Shown here one piece after another: positions 1 through 7,046 of a DNA stretch of 8,701 nt (position 1 is its first letter; the number at the start of each line of letters is the position of its first letter). Source of the DNA: Desulfosporosinus sp. (GTDB taxonomy: Bacteria; Bacillota; Desulfitobacteriia; Desulfitobacteriales; Desulfitobacteriaceae). The stretch covers positions 1 to 8,701 of the forward strand of contig JADQBO010000122.1 in assembly GCA_016278585.1 (NCBI GenBank), given 5' to 3'. A program made the position numbers and the translations under genes. The notes beneath the pieces are model-generated. The model searched no databases and was not told the DNA's origin. It saw only the letters and a program-made list of their open reading frames with translations.

Positions 1-203
1 TCTGATTTATAAGCCGATAAAATAGCTAATAATACAGTTTCATTTCGTACAGCTCCCTGTTCGATGACTCCAGTCGGTATTGGAATGAGGTCAAATCTGA
101 CTTCAGTAACACTATGAACTGATTTCCTAAACCAAGGGGCCGAAAACCAAAACGCTCGGATTTCCGAGTCCGTTAATTCAAAGATCACTGAACTCTTTCG
201 CAT
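1..203 (-). CDS. pilM: PilM-like type IV pilus assembly protein (partial, N-terminal 67 codons)
   Basis: The frame is open from an ATG at 203 to the left window edge and gives 67 residues beginning MRKSSVIFELTDSEIR. PilM is an actin-like (FtsA-fold) cytoplasmic protein that binds the tail of PilN and links the motor to the alignment complex. The visible part fits the family start: a short beta strand (SSVIFELTDSEIRAFWF), then a segment PIPTGVIEQGAVRNE followed by a helix (VLLAILSAYKS). This resembles the usual PilM pattern of P-x-G-x-I-x-x-G-x-I-x-x, then a helix. The start is well supported by AAAGGAGGT at 210-218, six bases upstream, which overlaps the pilD stop codon. Position straight after pilD and ahead of the unseen region where pilN and pilO would be expected fits clostridial pilus operons. 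Nucleotide-binding residues lie beyond the edge, so the name rests on a short N-terminus plus context. Confidence 0.72.
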   Translation of the reverse strand, partial: MRKSSVIFELTDSEIRAFWFSAPWFRKSVHSVTEVRFDLIPIPTGVIEQGAVRNETVLLAILSAYKS

Positions 204-209
204 AGGAAT

Positions 210-219
210 ACCTCCTTTA
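210..219 (-). promoter_or_regulatory. Ribosome binding site of pilM overlapping the pilD stop codon
   Basis: On the minus strand the pilD stop TAA (219-217) runs directly into AAAGGAGGT, followed by six bases and the ATG at 203. This is a near-perfect Shine-Dalgarno sequence. The overlap suggests that ribosomes finishing pilD help initiate pilM. Confidence 0.8.
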
Positions 220-984
220 TCTTACCCACGCCCAATACCAATCAAAGATTTGGTTTCCCCATAATAACGTCAGGATTGCCCCTAGAGCAAGATAAGGCCC
301 AAAGGGAATCTGTTGACGAAAGCGTTTCTTATCTGTGAGGAGGAGGGAAATCCCAATGAATGCTCCAAGGAAACTTCCCGCAAAAACAGCTAAAAAGATA
401 GAAGGAAATCCCAGGAAGGCACCCATTGCTGCAACCAGCTTCACATCTCCAAGACCCATTCCTTGTGGATAAACAAGAGCAATTACTAAGAATAGACCGC
501 CTGCTCCCAAGGCACTAAGCACACTCTCCCAGCCAGTTGGGTTTCCAGGTATTAAAAAAGCTCCCAGTAACCCTAGACCTAAAAGGGGAAGTGTAAGCAC
601 GTCCGGCAAACGAAAGGTGTCTAAATCAATAAAGGCTAAGGCAATCAGCACGGATACAAAGACTAGGTTTAAGGCTAATCGCGCCAAGTGAATTTCCATA
701 TATAAGCTCATAGCTGCGGTAAAAAAGAAGAGGATTCCGGTTAGGAGTTCCACGGCGGGATACCGCCATGAAATGATTGCTTGACAGTTACTGCATTTCC
801 CCTTTTGAATTATAAAACTAAGCACAGGAATGAGTTGCCAAGGCCGCAATGCATACCCACAAGCAGTGCAGTGAGAACCGGGTGATACGATGGATTCTCC
901 ACGGGGGACTCGATAAATAACGACATTCAGAAAACTTCCAATTAGGAGCCCTAAGAACCCAATAGTTATACTCATAAAATCCAA
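217..984 (-). CDS. pilD: Prepilin leader peptidase / N-methyltransferase (PilD, A24 family)
   Basis: This inner-membrane aspartic protease cuts prepilin leaders after the conserved glycine and usually N-methylates the new N-terminus. At 255 residues it has normal length for the family. The N-terminal domain shows the GSFLNVVIYRVPRG motif (about 16-29) and two CxxC pairs (C39/C42 and C64/C67), which normally hold zinc in bifunctional enzymes. The catalytic aspartates are expected in IDLDTFRLPD (about 119-128) and in the GLGDVK motif (D180). Several hydrophobic helices cover about 80-115, 125-145, 155-173, 185-215 and 230-245. The start is TTG at 984: AGAGGG lies seven bases upstream, whereas the in-frame ATG at 975 is 16 bases from it. 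It sits 69 bp after the probable major pilin gene and ends inside the pilM ribosome site. It is the only leader peptidase in view and presumably processes all five prepilins here. Confidence 0.95.
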   Translation of the reverse strand: MDFMSITIGFLGLLIGSFLNVVIYRVPRGESIVSPGSHCTACGYALRPWQLIPVLSFIIQKGKCSNCQAIISWRYPAVELLTGILFFFTAAMSLYMEIHLARLALNLVFVSVLIALAFIDLDTFRLPDVLTLPLLGLGLLGAFLIPGNPTGWESVLSALGAGGLFLVIALVYPQGMGLGDVKLVAAMGAFLGFPSIFLAVFAGSFLGAFIGISLLLTDKKRFRQQIPFGPYLALGAILTLLWGNQIFDWYWAWVR

Positions 985-1053
985 TGTAGTACCCTCTTTT
1001 CTCGGTTATATCTCTGCCCAGAAATTGTATATCTCTATATAATCACTCAGGTG

Positions 1054-1533
1054 CTAATTAGCTGACGTCCATAAGACCTTTGTTAAAGTAACATCATACG
1101 CCCGAACCTCAGCCGCCGAACCATCATCCGATAAATAAATTATGATCGTGTTCGTGGCTAGTTCTGTGTCGGGAATGCTGTAGTCTTCCTTAAGAGAATC
1201 AATTCCAAAACCCTTCTTCCCATCTGGAACAACCTGTTGAGTCGTTGAAGCATCCAACTTACTAATGTATTTGGGGATAAATTCTACACCAGTTACAGCT
1301 CCATTTTCTATCGTTAAGTCTGTCCCCTCAATAGGATATGCTCCATTTTCAACTTGATAACGATCTAAAGCAGCCTTAACCTGGTGCGCCGTCGCTATAT
1401 CTGCCTTTTTTCTCGCATTAACTGTACTTGATGCCAATTTAGGGATCGATATAGTGGCTATTACTGCGATAATAATGATCACAGCCAACACTTCAATTAA
1501 AGTAAACCCCTTGTCCCCCTTGAGATAATTCAT
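1054..1533 (-). CDS. Type IV prepilin, probable major pilin
   Basis: The protein is a 159-residue precursor with a textbook class III leader: MNYLKGDKG, cleaved before FTLIEVLAV, with Glu at mature position +5 and a hydrophobic helix to about residue 30 (IIIIAVIATISIPKLA). The helix continues through VNARKKADIATAHQVKAALDRYQVENGAYP, the usual GspG/PilA arrangement. The C-terminal half has several beta-prone stretches and no cysteine at all, so the disulfide loop of Gram-negative PilA is absent. The open frame continues upstream to 1701, but I chose the ATG at 1533 because AAGGGGGAG lies six bases before it and gives a nine-residue leader. ATG codons at 1557 and 1551 are also possible and would lengthen the leader to 17 or 15 residues. 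The strong leader, the lone gene position and placement next to pilD suggest the main structural subunit; that is inference, since no expression data can be read here. Confidence 0.85.
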   Translation of the reverse strand: MNYLKGDKGFTLIEVLAVIIIIAVIATISIPKLASSTVNARKKADIATAHQVKAALDRYQVENGAYPIEGTDLTIENGAVTGVEFIPKYISKLDASTTQQVVPDGKKGFGIDSLKEDYSIPDTELATNTIIIYLSDDGSAAEVRAYDVTLTKVLWTSAN

Positions 1534-1539
1534 CCCACT

Positions 1540-1548
1540 CTCCCCCTT
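1540..1548 (-). promoter_or_regulatory. Ribosome binding site that fixes the major pilin start
   Basis: Minus-strand AAGGGGGAG ends six bases before the ATG at 1533. This favours a short nine-residue prepilin leader over the longer upstream in-frame starts at 1557 and 1599, which also have weaker purine-rich sites. Confidence 0.6.
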
Positions 1549-1623
1549 CATCTTCATAACACCCCTTTTATCAAAGGAAGTAAAGCTAAACCTATTCATG
1601 GTCTTAACTCCAACGTTACCAGG

Positions 1624-1677
1624 TTCTGCTCTCTGGCTTCTGCCTACTGACTTCCATCTTCTGCCCTCTGGCTTCTG
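1624..1677. repeat. Purine/pyrimidine-biased direct repeat in the pilC-pilin gap
   Basis: Two 19-bp copies, TTCTGCTCTCTGGCTTCTG (1624-1642) and TTCTGCCCTCTGGCTTCTG (1659-1677), differ at one base and lie 35 bp apart. The stretch between and around them repeats smaller CTTCTG and CTGACTTC words. On the transcribed strand this becomes a purine-rich run of AGAAG and CAGA words. The run has no stop in the pilin frame, which explains why the pilin open frame stretches back to 1701. The gap (1534-1703) shows no other gene and no convincing promoter or terminator. Confidence 0.7.
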
Positions 1678-1703
1678 ACCTCCGTTTCGGCTTCTAAGCA
1701 CTG

Positions 1704-2909
1704 TTACTCAAGATGTGAACTGAGATCAAAGATAGGGAGCATTACCCCACCTGCGACTAGGCCAATCAGCCCGGCTAAAGCGAGAATAAGGGCTGGTCCA
1801 ATCATACGCGTTAAACCCTCGAGCTGATCCTCGAGTTCACGACGAAACATTTGCGTGACATAATGCAACATTCGATCCAACTGTCCTACTTCCTCGGCAA
1901 TCCCGATCATTTCAGCCCCTTCCTTGGGAAAGATTCCACTGGTACGCAGCAGAGGTGCCATACGCTTTCCTTGACGAACATTAAGTACGAGTTGGTTTGT
2001 TAACTCTAACATCTCAGAGCTATGTAACGTTCCGGCGGTTAAACGTAAGGCTTCTAACAAAGGGATCCCGGCAGTTAATAAGCGTCCCAACATCCGACTA
2101 AACTGAACCAAATCCCGAAGACGGTAGACCTTTCCAATCAGAGGAGCCCGTCCCAATACGTTTTCAAGACGTAGTTTCCAACCATCTGGGCTTTTGAATC
2201 TTATGATCAGCAAACCACCACTTACTAAGCCAAGGATACTCCACAAAAAGAGGGGGAGTTTTTGACCGCCGGCAAAAATGAGGCTCGTCAAAAATGGTAA
2301 TTCAGCATCCCCCATACTCATGAAGAGTCTTTCGTACATCGGGAGAACCCATACAGAGAGGATGTAGAGTACAACGACCACCGCACAAAACAACAGCATA
2401 GGATAGGCTAGCGCCGCCTTAATTTTTTGGTAATAAACATGTTCTTGATCTAACTCATCAGCCACTTCACTGAGTACTTTTGCCACAGTTCCAGTGTACT
2501 CTCCGGCTTTAATCATCGAGAGTACAAAGGAGTTAGGGGAAGGATTCATGAGTGCTAAGGCCTCCGACAAGTTACTCCCTGTTTCCACCCGTTCCTTAAC
2601 GCTATTCCATTGTTCTTGCTCTGCTGTTAATGTTTCTTCATGAAAGGTCATTATTTCCAAAGCCTGAAGTAGGGGTATCCCCGCTTCCAATAAAGTAGCT
2701 AGCCGTCGGGCGAAACTGCTCCACTTTATGCTTGGTTTGTCTGGGAATAAGAGGCCCTTCCAGTGAAAACTAGCACGAACCCAAACCGGGAAGTAACCTT
2801 CCTTCCTTAAGCTCGTTTGCACCTCAGAAATCCCATCTCCAACTGATGCCCCATGTTGGATCTTCCCATTTATGTCAACGGCTTTCCAAATAAATCGTTG
2901 CCTACTCAT
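1704..2909 (-). CDS. pilC: Type IV pilus inner-membrane platform protein PilC (GspF family)
   Basis: PilC is the polytopic platform protein that couples the PilB and PilT motors to pilin insertion and removal. Its 401 residues are the usual family length. After a short N-terminal domain (FIWKAVDINGKIQHG, about 6-20) come two GspF repeats, about 64-190 and 267-393. Both open with the same pattern: FARRLATLLEAGIPLLQALE and FSRMLGRLLTAGIPLLEALR. Membrane segments are visible at about 169-189, 218-236 and 370-393. The ATG at 2909 overlaps the pilT stop as ATGA. Its Shine-Dalgarno TAAGGAG touches the start codon with no spacer, and a stop lies just upstream in frame, so translation probably depends on reinitiation from pilT. 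The stop at 1704 is followed by the 170-bp repeat-bearing gap before the pilin gene. Confidence 0.95.
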   Translation of the reverse strand: MSRQRFIWKAVDINGKIQHGASVGDGISEVQTSLRKEGYFPVWVRASFHWKGLLFPDKPSIKWSSFARRLATLLEAGIPLLQALEIMTFHEETLTAEQEQWNSVKERVETGSNLSEALALMNPSPNSFVLSMIKAGEYTGTVAKVLSEVADELDQEHVYYQKIKAALAYPMLLFCAVVVVLYILSVWVLPMYERLFMSMGDAELPFLTSLIFAGGQKLPLFLWSILGLVSGGLLIIRFKSPDGWKLRLENVLGRAPLIGKVYRLRDLVQFSRMLGRLLTAGIPLLEALRLTAGTLHSSEMLELTNQLVLNVRQGKRMAPLLRTSGIFPKEGAEMIGIAEEVGQLDRMLHYVTQMFRRELEDQLEGLTRMIGPALILALAGLIGLVAGGVMLPIFDLSSHLE

Positions 2910-3952
2910 CTCCTTAGATTATCAGGACTCTGTAGCTTTTCCTGGGCAACCTCATAAGCTACTAGACCCCTTTGTACTAAATCCATAATAGCTTTGTCCA
3001 TGGTTTGCATGCCTAACTTGGCATTTGTTTGGATGACGGTGGGAAGTTGATGAGTTTTCCCCTCCCTGATAAGGCTTCGAACTGCCGGCGTGGCCATCAT
3101 AACCTCAATCGCTGCCACACGCCCCTTGTGATCTGCCCTAGGGAACAATTGTTGAGACATAATCCCCTGTAAAACAGCCGCTAATTGTACTCGGATTTGC
3201 TGCTGTTGATGAGGTGGGAATACATCAATCATACGATCCACCGACTGAGTGGCATCATTCGTATGAAGGGTACTAAAGACCAGATGCCCAGTTTCAGCAG
3301 CTGTCACGGCGGTAGAGATGGTTTCTAAATCCCTCATTTCTCCTACTAAAATAACATCCGGATCCTGTCGCAAGACAGCCCGAAGCGCATTCGTAAATGA
3401 ATTCGTATCGTTACCAACCTCCCGTTGATTGACTAAACTAAGTTTGTGCCGGTGTAAATACTCAATTGGATCTTCGATCGTTACGATGTGACAAGCCCGA
3501 GTACTATTGATATAATCCACCAACGAAGCCAGTGTTGTTGATTTACCACTACCCGTTGGACCAGTCACCAAAACTAACCCTTTATGGAGCTTAGCTAACT
3601 CAATACTTACCGGCGGAAGTCCCAAGGTTTCTGGGCTAGGAATCACAAAGGGAATCAAACGAATAACCACTCCGATGGACCCTCTTTGCCGAAACATATT
3701 AACTCGATAACGTCCGACACCAGGTAGACTGTACGATAGGTCTAATTCACCATTCTCGGTAAACCGTTTCCCTTGATTTTCATTCATAAGCGAAAGGGCA
3801 AACTTTTCTAAATCACCTTGAGAAAGTTTATCTATTGGTTGTTGAACCAAGGAACCGTCAATACGCAAAACCGGGGGGCTCTCTACCGTCAAATGGATAT
3901 CAGAAGCCTTTTGTTCTCCAGCTAACCGTAAAAGTTCTTCAAGTGAAAGCAT
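2906..3952 (-). CDS. pilT: Type IV pilus retraction ATPase PilT
   Basis: PilT is the hexameric cytoplasmic ATPase that powers pilus depolymerisation. At 348 residues it has normal length. It shows an N-terminal PAS-like domain (ASDIHLTVESPPVLRIDG, about 16-33), Walker A GPTGSGKS (131-138), an Asp box HIVTIEDPIE (155-164), Walker B DPDVILVGEMRD (197-208) and a His box GHLVFSTLHTND (222-233). Near the C-terminus, AVRSLIREGKTHQ (290-302) corresponds to the AIRNLIRE motif that is characteristic of PilT and needed for retraction, which separates it from PilB. The ATG at 3952 has GAGGAG eight bases upstream, and this site overlaps the pilB stop (3967-3969). It ends in a 4-bp overlap with pilC. Its presence implies dynamic, retractable pili rather than a simple secretion pseudopilus. 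Confidence 0.96.
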   Translation of the reverse strand: MLSLEELLRLAGEQKASDIHLTVESPPVLRIDGSLVQQPIDKLSQGDLEKFALSLMNENQGKRFTENGELDLSYSLPGVGRYRVNMFRQRGSIGVVIRLIPFVIPSPETLGLPPVSIELAKLHKGLVLVTGPTGSGKSTTLASLVDYINSTRACHIVTIEDPIEYLHRHKLSLVNQREVGNDTNSFTNALRAVLRQDPDVILVGEMRDLETISTAVTAAETGHLVFSTLHTNDATQSVDRMIDVFPPHQQQQIRVQLAAVLQGIMSQQLFPRADHKGRVAAIEVMMATPAVRSLIREGKTHQLPTVIQTNAKLGMQTMDKAIMDLVQRGLVAYEVAQEKLQSPDNLRR

Positions 3953-3966
3953 TTTTTTATCTCCTC

Positions 3967-5673
3967 TTATCCTTCAATTCTAGATGTAACTCGTAAAACT
4001 TCCTCCACAGTCGTTAATCCTTGGATCACTTTTAACAACCCATCATCGTAAACCGTGAGCATACCGGAGACCAACGCTTGTTGTTCAATGTCTCGAGCAT
4101 TTTGCACAGACAGCACAAGATCTTTAATTTCTTGATTATAGAGTAAAAACTCATGTACCCCAATCCTGCCACGAAATCCAGTGCCCAAACAATCCGGGCA
4201 TCCTACCCCACGATACAGGTAGAAAATTGAGGTTGGTAATTGAAGGGCTCTTTTCTCTGCCTCAGATACCTTATACTGCAGCTTACAATGTTCACATAAA
4301 CGACGCACCAGACGTTGAGATAACACTCCGCTGATTGCGGATGCTACGAGATATGGCTCTACCCCCATGTCGATCAGTCGCGCCAAGGCCTCTGCTGCTG
4401 TATTAGTATGTAGAGTTGATAAAACTAAATGTCCAGTAAGGGACGCGGTAATGGCGATCCGGGCAGTTTCCTCGTCACGGATTTCCCCGATCATGATAAC
4501 ATCCGGATCTTGTCTCAAGCTATGTTTCAAACCGACTGGAAAGCTGAGCCCTGCCGGAAGATTGACTTGAACCTGGTTTACACCCGCTAGTTGATATTCT
4601 ACGGGCTCTTCGATTGAAATAATATTTTGCTCTTCGGCATTCAATTCCCTGAGCAGAGCATACAGAGTCGTGGTCTTGCCGCTTCCTGTCGGCCCAACCA
4701 CTAAGAGCAAACCATTGGGACGTTTCAACAGGGCTTGCACACTTACCTCAACCTCCGGGCGCATACCTAAGTCATTGAGAGAACGCTGAGCCATCTCTGG
4801 ATCGAGAATGCGCACCACTATTTTTTCGCCATAAACTGTCGGCATTGAGGACATTCGAAGGTCAACCCTCCGAAGTCCTGCGCTATATGTCATGCGACCA
4901 TCTTGAGGAAATCTTCGTTCTGCCACATCCATTTGAGCCATAACTTTTAAGCAGGAGACGATATTCCGAGCAATCTTGGCCGAAAGATCATGTTTCCTAA
5001 TTAATTTACCGTCAATACGATAGCGTACGACAAATTTATTTTTTCGAGGTTCCCAATGAATATCGCTAACTCCTTGTATAACCGCCTCATGCAATACGGA
5101 ATACACGAATTTAAGGGTGGGAGCCTCGTCCTCTTGGGAATCGAGCTCAGCTATCTCAGGGGACTCAATCGACCAAATGCTAGAGTCTTCAAAAACGCTG
5201 TCCACATTATAAGCAAGACGAGCGACAGATTGTTCCACAGTCAAATACTGACGAATAGCTGTTTCAATTTCCTCAGCCTTAGCGAAGGCGGGCACAATTT
5301 CCAAGCCTGTAAACATGCGGACATCTCTTAGGGCACGTTCGTGGGTAGGATCTAACATCGCGATTCTTAAGCTTCCAGAACGCCGTTCATACGGGATAAG
5401 AGTATAACGTCGGGCCATTTCTTCAGGAATTAGACCAGCTACCCTAGGGTCAATGTTGACTCCGGTCAATGTAATTTCCTGAATACCTAAATAGTTTCGA
5501 ATGGCCTTTGCTAGCAAAGCTTTTGTTAATATACTCTCACGCACAAGCACGTCCCCAAGTGGCTCTCCAGCTTTCAACGTCAAATCTAATCCTGTTGACA
5601 ATCCCACTTCATCAAGATAACCCTTTGCAACTAAAAACTGACCGAAGTCATGATTATTTTGCATAAACTTCAC
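3967..5673 (-). CDS. pilB: Type IV pilus extension ATPase PilB (GspE family)
   Basis: PilB is the hexameric cytoplasmic motor that drives pilus polymerisation. From the chosen start it is 568 residues. Domains, numbered from that start: an N-terminal GspE/MshEN-type domain (about 8-140, with GQFLVAKGYLDE and GEPLGDVLVRESILT), an N2 domain with SDIHWEP (about 203-209), Walker A GPTGSGKT (327-334), Walker B region DPDVIMIGEIRDEE (389-402), His box GHLVLSTLHTN (414-424) and a C-terminal zinc site formed by CEHC (460-463) and CPDC (492-495). The zinc tetrad is typical of PilB/GspE and absent from PilT. I chose GTG at 5673 because AGGAG lies eight bases upstream and the codon overlaps the preceding stop as GTGA, mirroring the pilT-pilC junction. 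A TTG at 5706 or the ATG at 5664 are alternatives that barely change the protein. Confidence 0.95.
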   Translation of the reverse strand: MKFMQNNHDFGQFLVAKGYLDEVGLSTGLDLTLKAGEPLGDVLVRESILTKALLAKAIRNYLGIQEITLTGVNIDPRVAGLIPEEMARRYTLIPYERRSGSLRIAMLDPTHERALRDVRMFTGLEIVPAFAKAEEIETAIRQYLTVEQSVARLAYNVDSVFEDSSIWSIESPEIAELDSQEDEAPTLKFVYSVLHEAVIQGVSDIHWEPRKNKFVVRYRIDGKLIRKHDLSAKIARNIVSCLKVMAQMDVAERRFPQDGRMTYSAGLRRVDLRMSSMPTVYGEKIVVRILDPEMAQRSLNDLGMRPEVEVSVQALLKRPNGLLLVVGPTGSGKTTTLYALLRELNAEEQNIISIEEPVEYQLAGVNQVQVNLPAGLSFPVGLKHSLRQDPDVIMIGEIRDEETARIAITASLTGHLVLSTLHTNTAAEALARLIDMGVEPYLVASAISGVLSQRLVRRLCEHCKLQYKVSEAEKRALQLPTSIFYLYRGVGCPDCLGTGFRGRIGVHEFLLYNQEIKDLVLSVQNARDIEQQALVSGMLTVYDDGLLKVIQGLTTVEEVLRVTSRIEG

Positions 5674-6125
5674 CAACGAAGCTCCTGATACCCCGTTATG
5701 ACCCAAGTTTCATGATCTAATTGTAGTCGCTCCTCAATTTTCCGAACGGCTAATCCAGCAATTCCTTTAGATGTCACTTTGTACTCTCCTCCAATCAACT
5801 CTATAGAAATATCTACTCGCCCTGTATCGAATGACAAGTTCCCCCGCCGCAGTGCTGGGTTAACCAACAGATGAGCTTTGGCCCACTCAATCCCGCCTTC
5901 GGCTATATAGAGGGCCTGTCTACTTTGAGTTTCTCGCTTAACCATCCGATTTTCTGTATTAGCTTTTAGGTAGCTTTCCATCCCCAGTCCTGAAAACGAC
6001 GTCAATAATAGGAGAATTAGCAGGCTAACAAAACCTGATGACCTTTGCTTTCTAAAGTTTATAGAGATATTGGTAATATCTAAAGGGTTAGGGAATACGC
6101 ACGCTGCCGGATGACACTTTGCCAA
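5670..6125 (-). CDS. PilX/GspK-like minor prepilin, start codon uncertain
   Basis: This small protein resembles PilX-type minor pilins. A basic stretch (NFRKQRSSG) precedes a hydrophobic helix FVSLLILLLLTSFSGLG, and the helix is followed by the AEGGIEWA motif (about 75-82), matching the A-E-x-G-x-x-x-A pattern common in PilX-like proteins. Cleavage is expected between G31 and F32, and mature position +5 is Leu, not Glu, as in many GspK-type tip subunits. It lacks the large alpha domain of true GspK. The start is unclear. No ATG, GTG or TTG lies within 45 bases upstream of the leader. TTG at 6125 has AAAGGG four bases before it and gives 151 residues, with a 46-bp overlap with the gene upstream. 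ATG at 6200 would overlap far more. A rare ATT (6077), ATC (6068) or ATA (6062) start just after the upstream stop would give a more typical 10-15 residue leader. The stop overlaps the pilB GTG. Confidence 0.7.
   Translation of the reverse strand: MAKCHPAACVFPNPLDITNISINFRKQRSSGFVSLLILLLLTSFSGLGMESYLKANTENRMVKRETQSRQALYIAEGGIEWAKAHLLVNPALRRGNLSFDTGRVDISIELIGGEYKVTSKGIAGLAVRKIEERLQLDHETWVITGYQELRW
5671..5686 (-). promoter_or_regulatory. Ribosome binding site and GTG start of pilB
   Basis: Minus-strand AGGAG (5686-5682) is followed by eight bases and GTG (5673-5671). The GTG shares bases with the TGA stop of the upstream PilX-like gene (GTGA). The nearest ATG, at 5664, has only a weak GGTG before it, so the GTG is the better start. 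Confidence 0.65.
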
Positions 6126-6589
6126 GTCACCCTTTGTCCATCTACATTGGCTTGCAAGAAGATTTCCCACAATCCCGGCTCCACCTCCACACATTTCCAT
6201 CCAGTCATATAACTAGCCACTGGTTGGGAAACCCCTGAGTGCTTCCAATAAAGATCCTTCTTTCCATCACGATCTAAATCGTCGATAAAATAGGAATCGA
6301 GAGTGGGCTGAGGATTGGCATTATCCGGCAAGGGCAACACCCTTAACACCTCAGAATCCGCTACCCAGTCTAAAGTTTTAGCCATTCGAATGGCATCTGA
6401 AATCGTTTTTCCAGCCGTCATGACAGCATAATGTCCTTCTAAGTGGTTTTTGAGAGCATGAGCTCCTCGCCACTGATCTGTTAAGAGATGCATCGAAGTA
6501 ACTAGGAAAATGCCAGAGATCAATAGAGCAGCTAATACTTCTAAAAGAGTTAACCCACCTTCTGGATGAACAATCCTATTTAACTGCAT
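6080..6589 (-). CDS. PilW/GspJ-like minor prepilin
   Basis: The protein has 169 residues with a prepilin leader MQLNRIVHPEGG, cleaved before LTLLEVLAALLISGIFLV. Glu is at mature +5 and a single hydrophobic helix ends near residue 35. The length, and a C-terminal region rich in beta-prone and aromatic residues (YFIDDLDRDGKKDLYW, GWKCVEVEPGLWEIF), fit the PilW/GspJ/ComGF class of minor pilins, which help initiate the fibre and sit at its tip. DLDRDGKKD looks like a calcium-loop type sequence; binding is not proven. The ATG at 6589 has GGAG seven bases upstream. The gene overlaps the preceding one by 14 bp and the following one by up to 46 bp, so the three minor pilins are tightly coupled. Assignment to PilW rather than another minor pilin is from position and length. 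Confidence 0.78.
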   Translation of the reverse strand: MQLNRIVHPEGGLTLLEVLAALLISGIFLVTSMHLLTDQWRGAHALKNHLEGHYAVMTAGKTISDAIRMAKTLDWVADSEVLRVLPLPDNANPQPTLDSYFIDDLDRDGKKDLYWKHSGVSQPVASYMTGWKCVEVEPGLWEIFLQANVDGQRVTWQSVIRQRAYSLTL

Positions 6590-6977
6590 AAAGGCTCTCC
6601 AGCTTATATTGATGAGGCTTTCCCCGTTCTATCCAAAAGACTTCTACACTAACTTTCAAGAGTTCTGGGATGTCGTACCATTCTGAACGGATTAGCCAGC
6701 GGAATTTCCCGTCTGTTCCTTCTACTGTCCCACCAGGTATGCAGGCCTGCCGAGCGATATTATCACTCCACCCATGGCCTGCCAAGCAATCCAAGGTTTC
6801 CTGGGCAAGGTTAGCGCCCTCCATTAGGGTAGTTGCTTGGCGTGATTGAGTAACTGCTCCTACTGTCAACCCTAAAAGGACGGTAAAGCCTAAGGATAAA
6901 AGAAATAGGGCTAATAACAAATCAAATAATACATATCCGTTCCCAGCGACGAAGCAATTGCCTTTTTTGATGTGCAC
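6576..6977 (-). CDS. PilV/GspI-like minor prepilin with Asp at +5
   Basis: The protein has 133 residues. The leader MHIKKGNCFVAGNG should be cut before YVLFDLLLALFLLSLGF, so position +5 is Asp where nearly all pilins have Glu. Spacing after the helix (QSRQATTLMEGANLAQETLDCLAG) follows the PilV/GspI pattern, in which an A-x-x-x-A-Q-x-x-L-D/E helix comes after the hydrophobic part. The rest has strands such as GKFRWLIRSEW and LLKVSVEVFWIERG that suit a small pilin head. The annotated start is GTG at 6977, but AGGAGG (6984-6979) is only one base away from it. The same site is seven bases from an in-frame ATC at 6971, which could be the true start and removes only two residues. It sits second in the minor pilin cluster, where gspI or pilV is expected. 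Confidence 0.75.
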   Translation of the reverse strand: MHIKKGNCFVAGNGYVLFDLLLALFLLSLGFTVLLGLTVGAVTQSRQATTLMEGANLAQETLDCLAGHGWSDNIARQACIPGGTVEGTDGKFRWLIRSEWYDIPELLKVSVEVFWIERGKPHQYKLESLYAVK

Positions 6978-7005
6978 CCCTCCTCATGGTCCGCCTAAAC
7001 TTATC

Positions 7006-7021
7006 TTTTAGCTTTTTAGCT
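7006..7021. repeat. Two tandem copies of TTTTAGCT
   Basis: Two perfect 8-bp units, TTTTAGCT at 7006-7013 and 7014-7021, lie in the 109-bp spacer ahead of the PilV-like gene. Nearby CTGTCC and CTGTCA words (7025-7042) also repeat. No gene lies in the spacer. Confidence 0.5.
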
Positions 7022-7046
7022 ATTCTGTCCCTTCTCTGTCACAAAC

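Noticed and set aside
4367..4570. Plus-strand open frame of 67 codons
   Set aside because: It lies wholly inside the conserved ATPase core of pilB on the opposite strand and its translation resembles no family; it is a shadow frame.
5056..5331. Plus-strand open frame of 91 codons
   Set aside because: It is antisense to the pilB N-terminal domains, which are clearly coding; no recognisable domain, so taken as a shadow.
5674..5706. TTG at 5706 as the start of pilB
   Set aside because: No ribosome site precedes it, whereas GTG at 5673 has AGGAG at eight bases and a 4-bp overlap with the upstream stop.
6126..6200. ATG at 6200 as the start of the PilX-like gene
   Set aside because: It would add a cysteine- and glycine-rich stretch translated out of frame from the conserved end of the PilW-like gene, and no good ribosome site precedes it.
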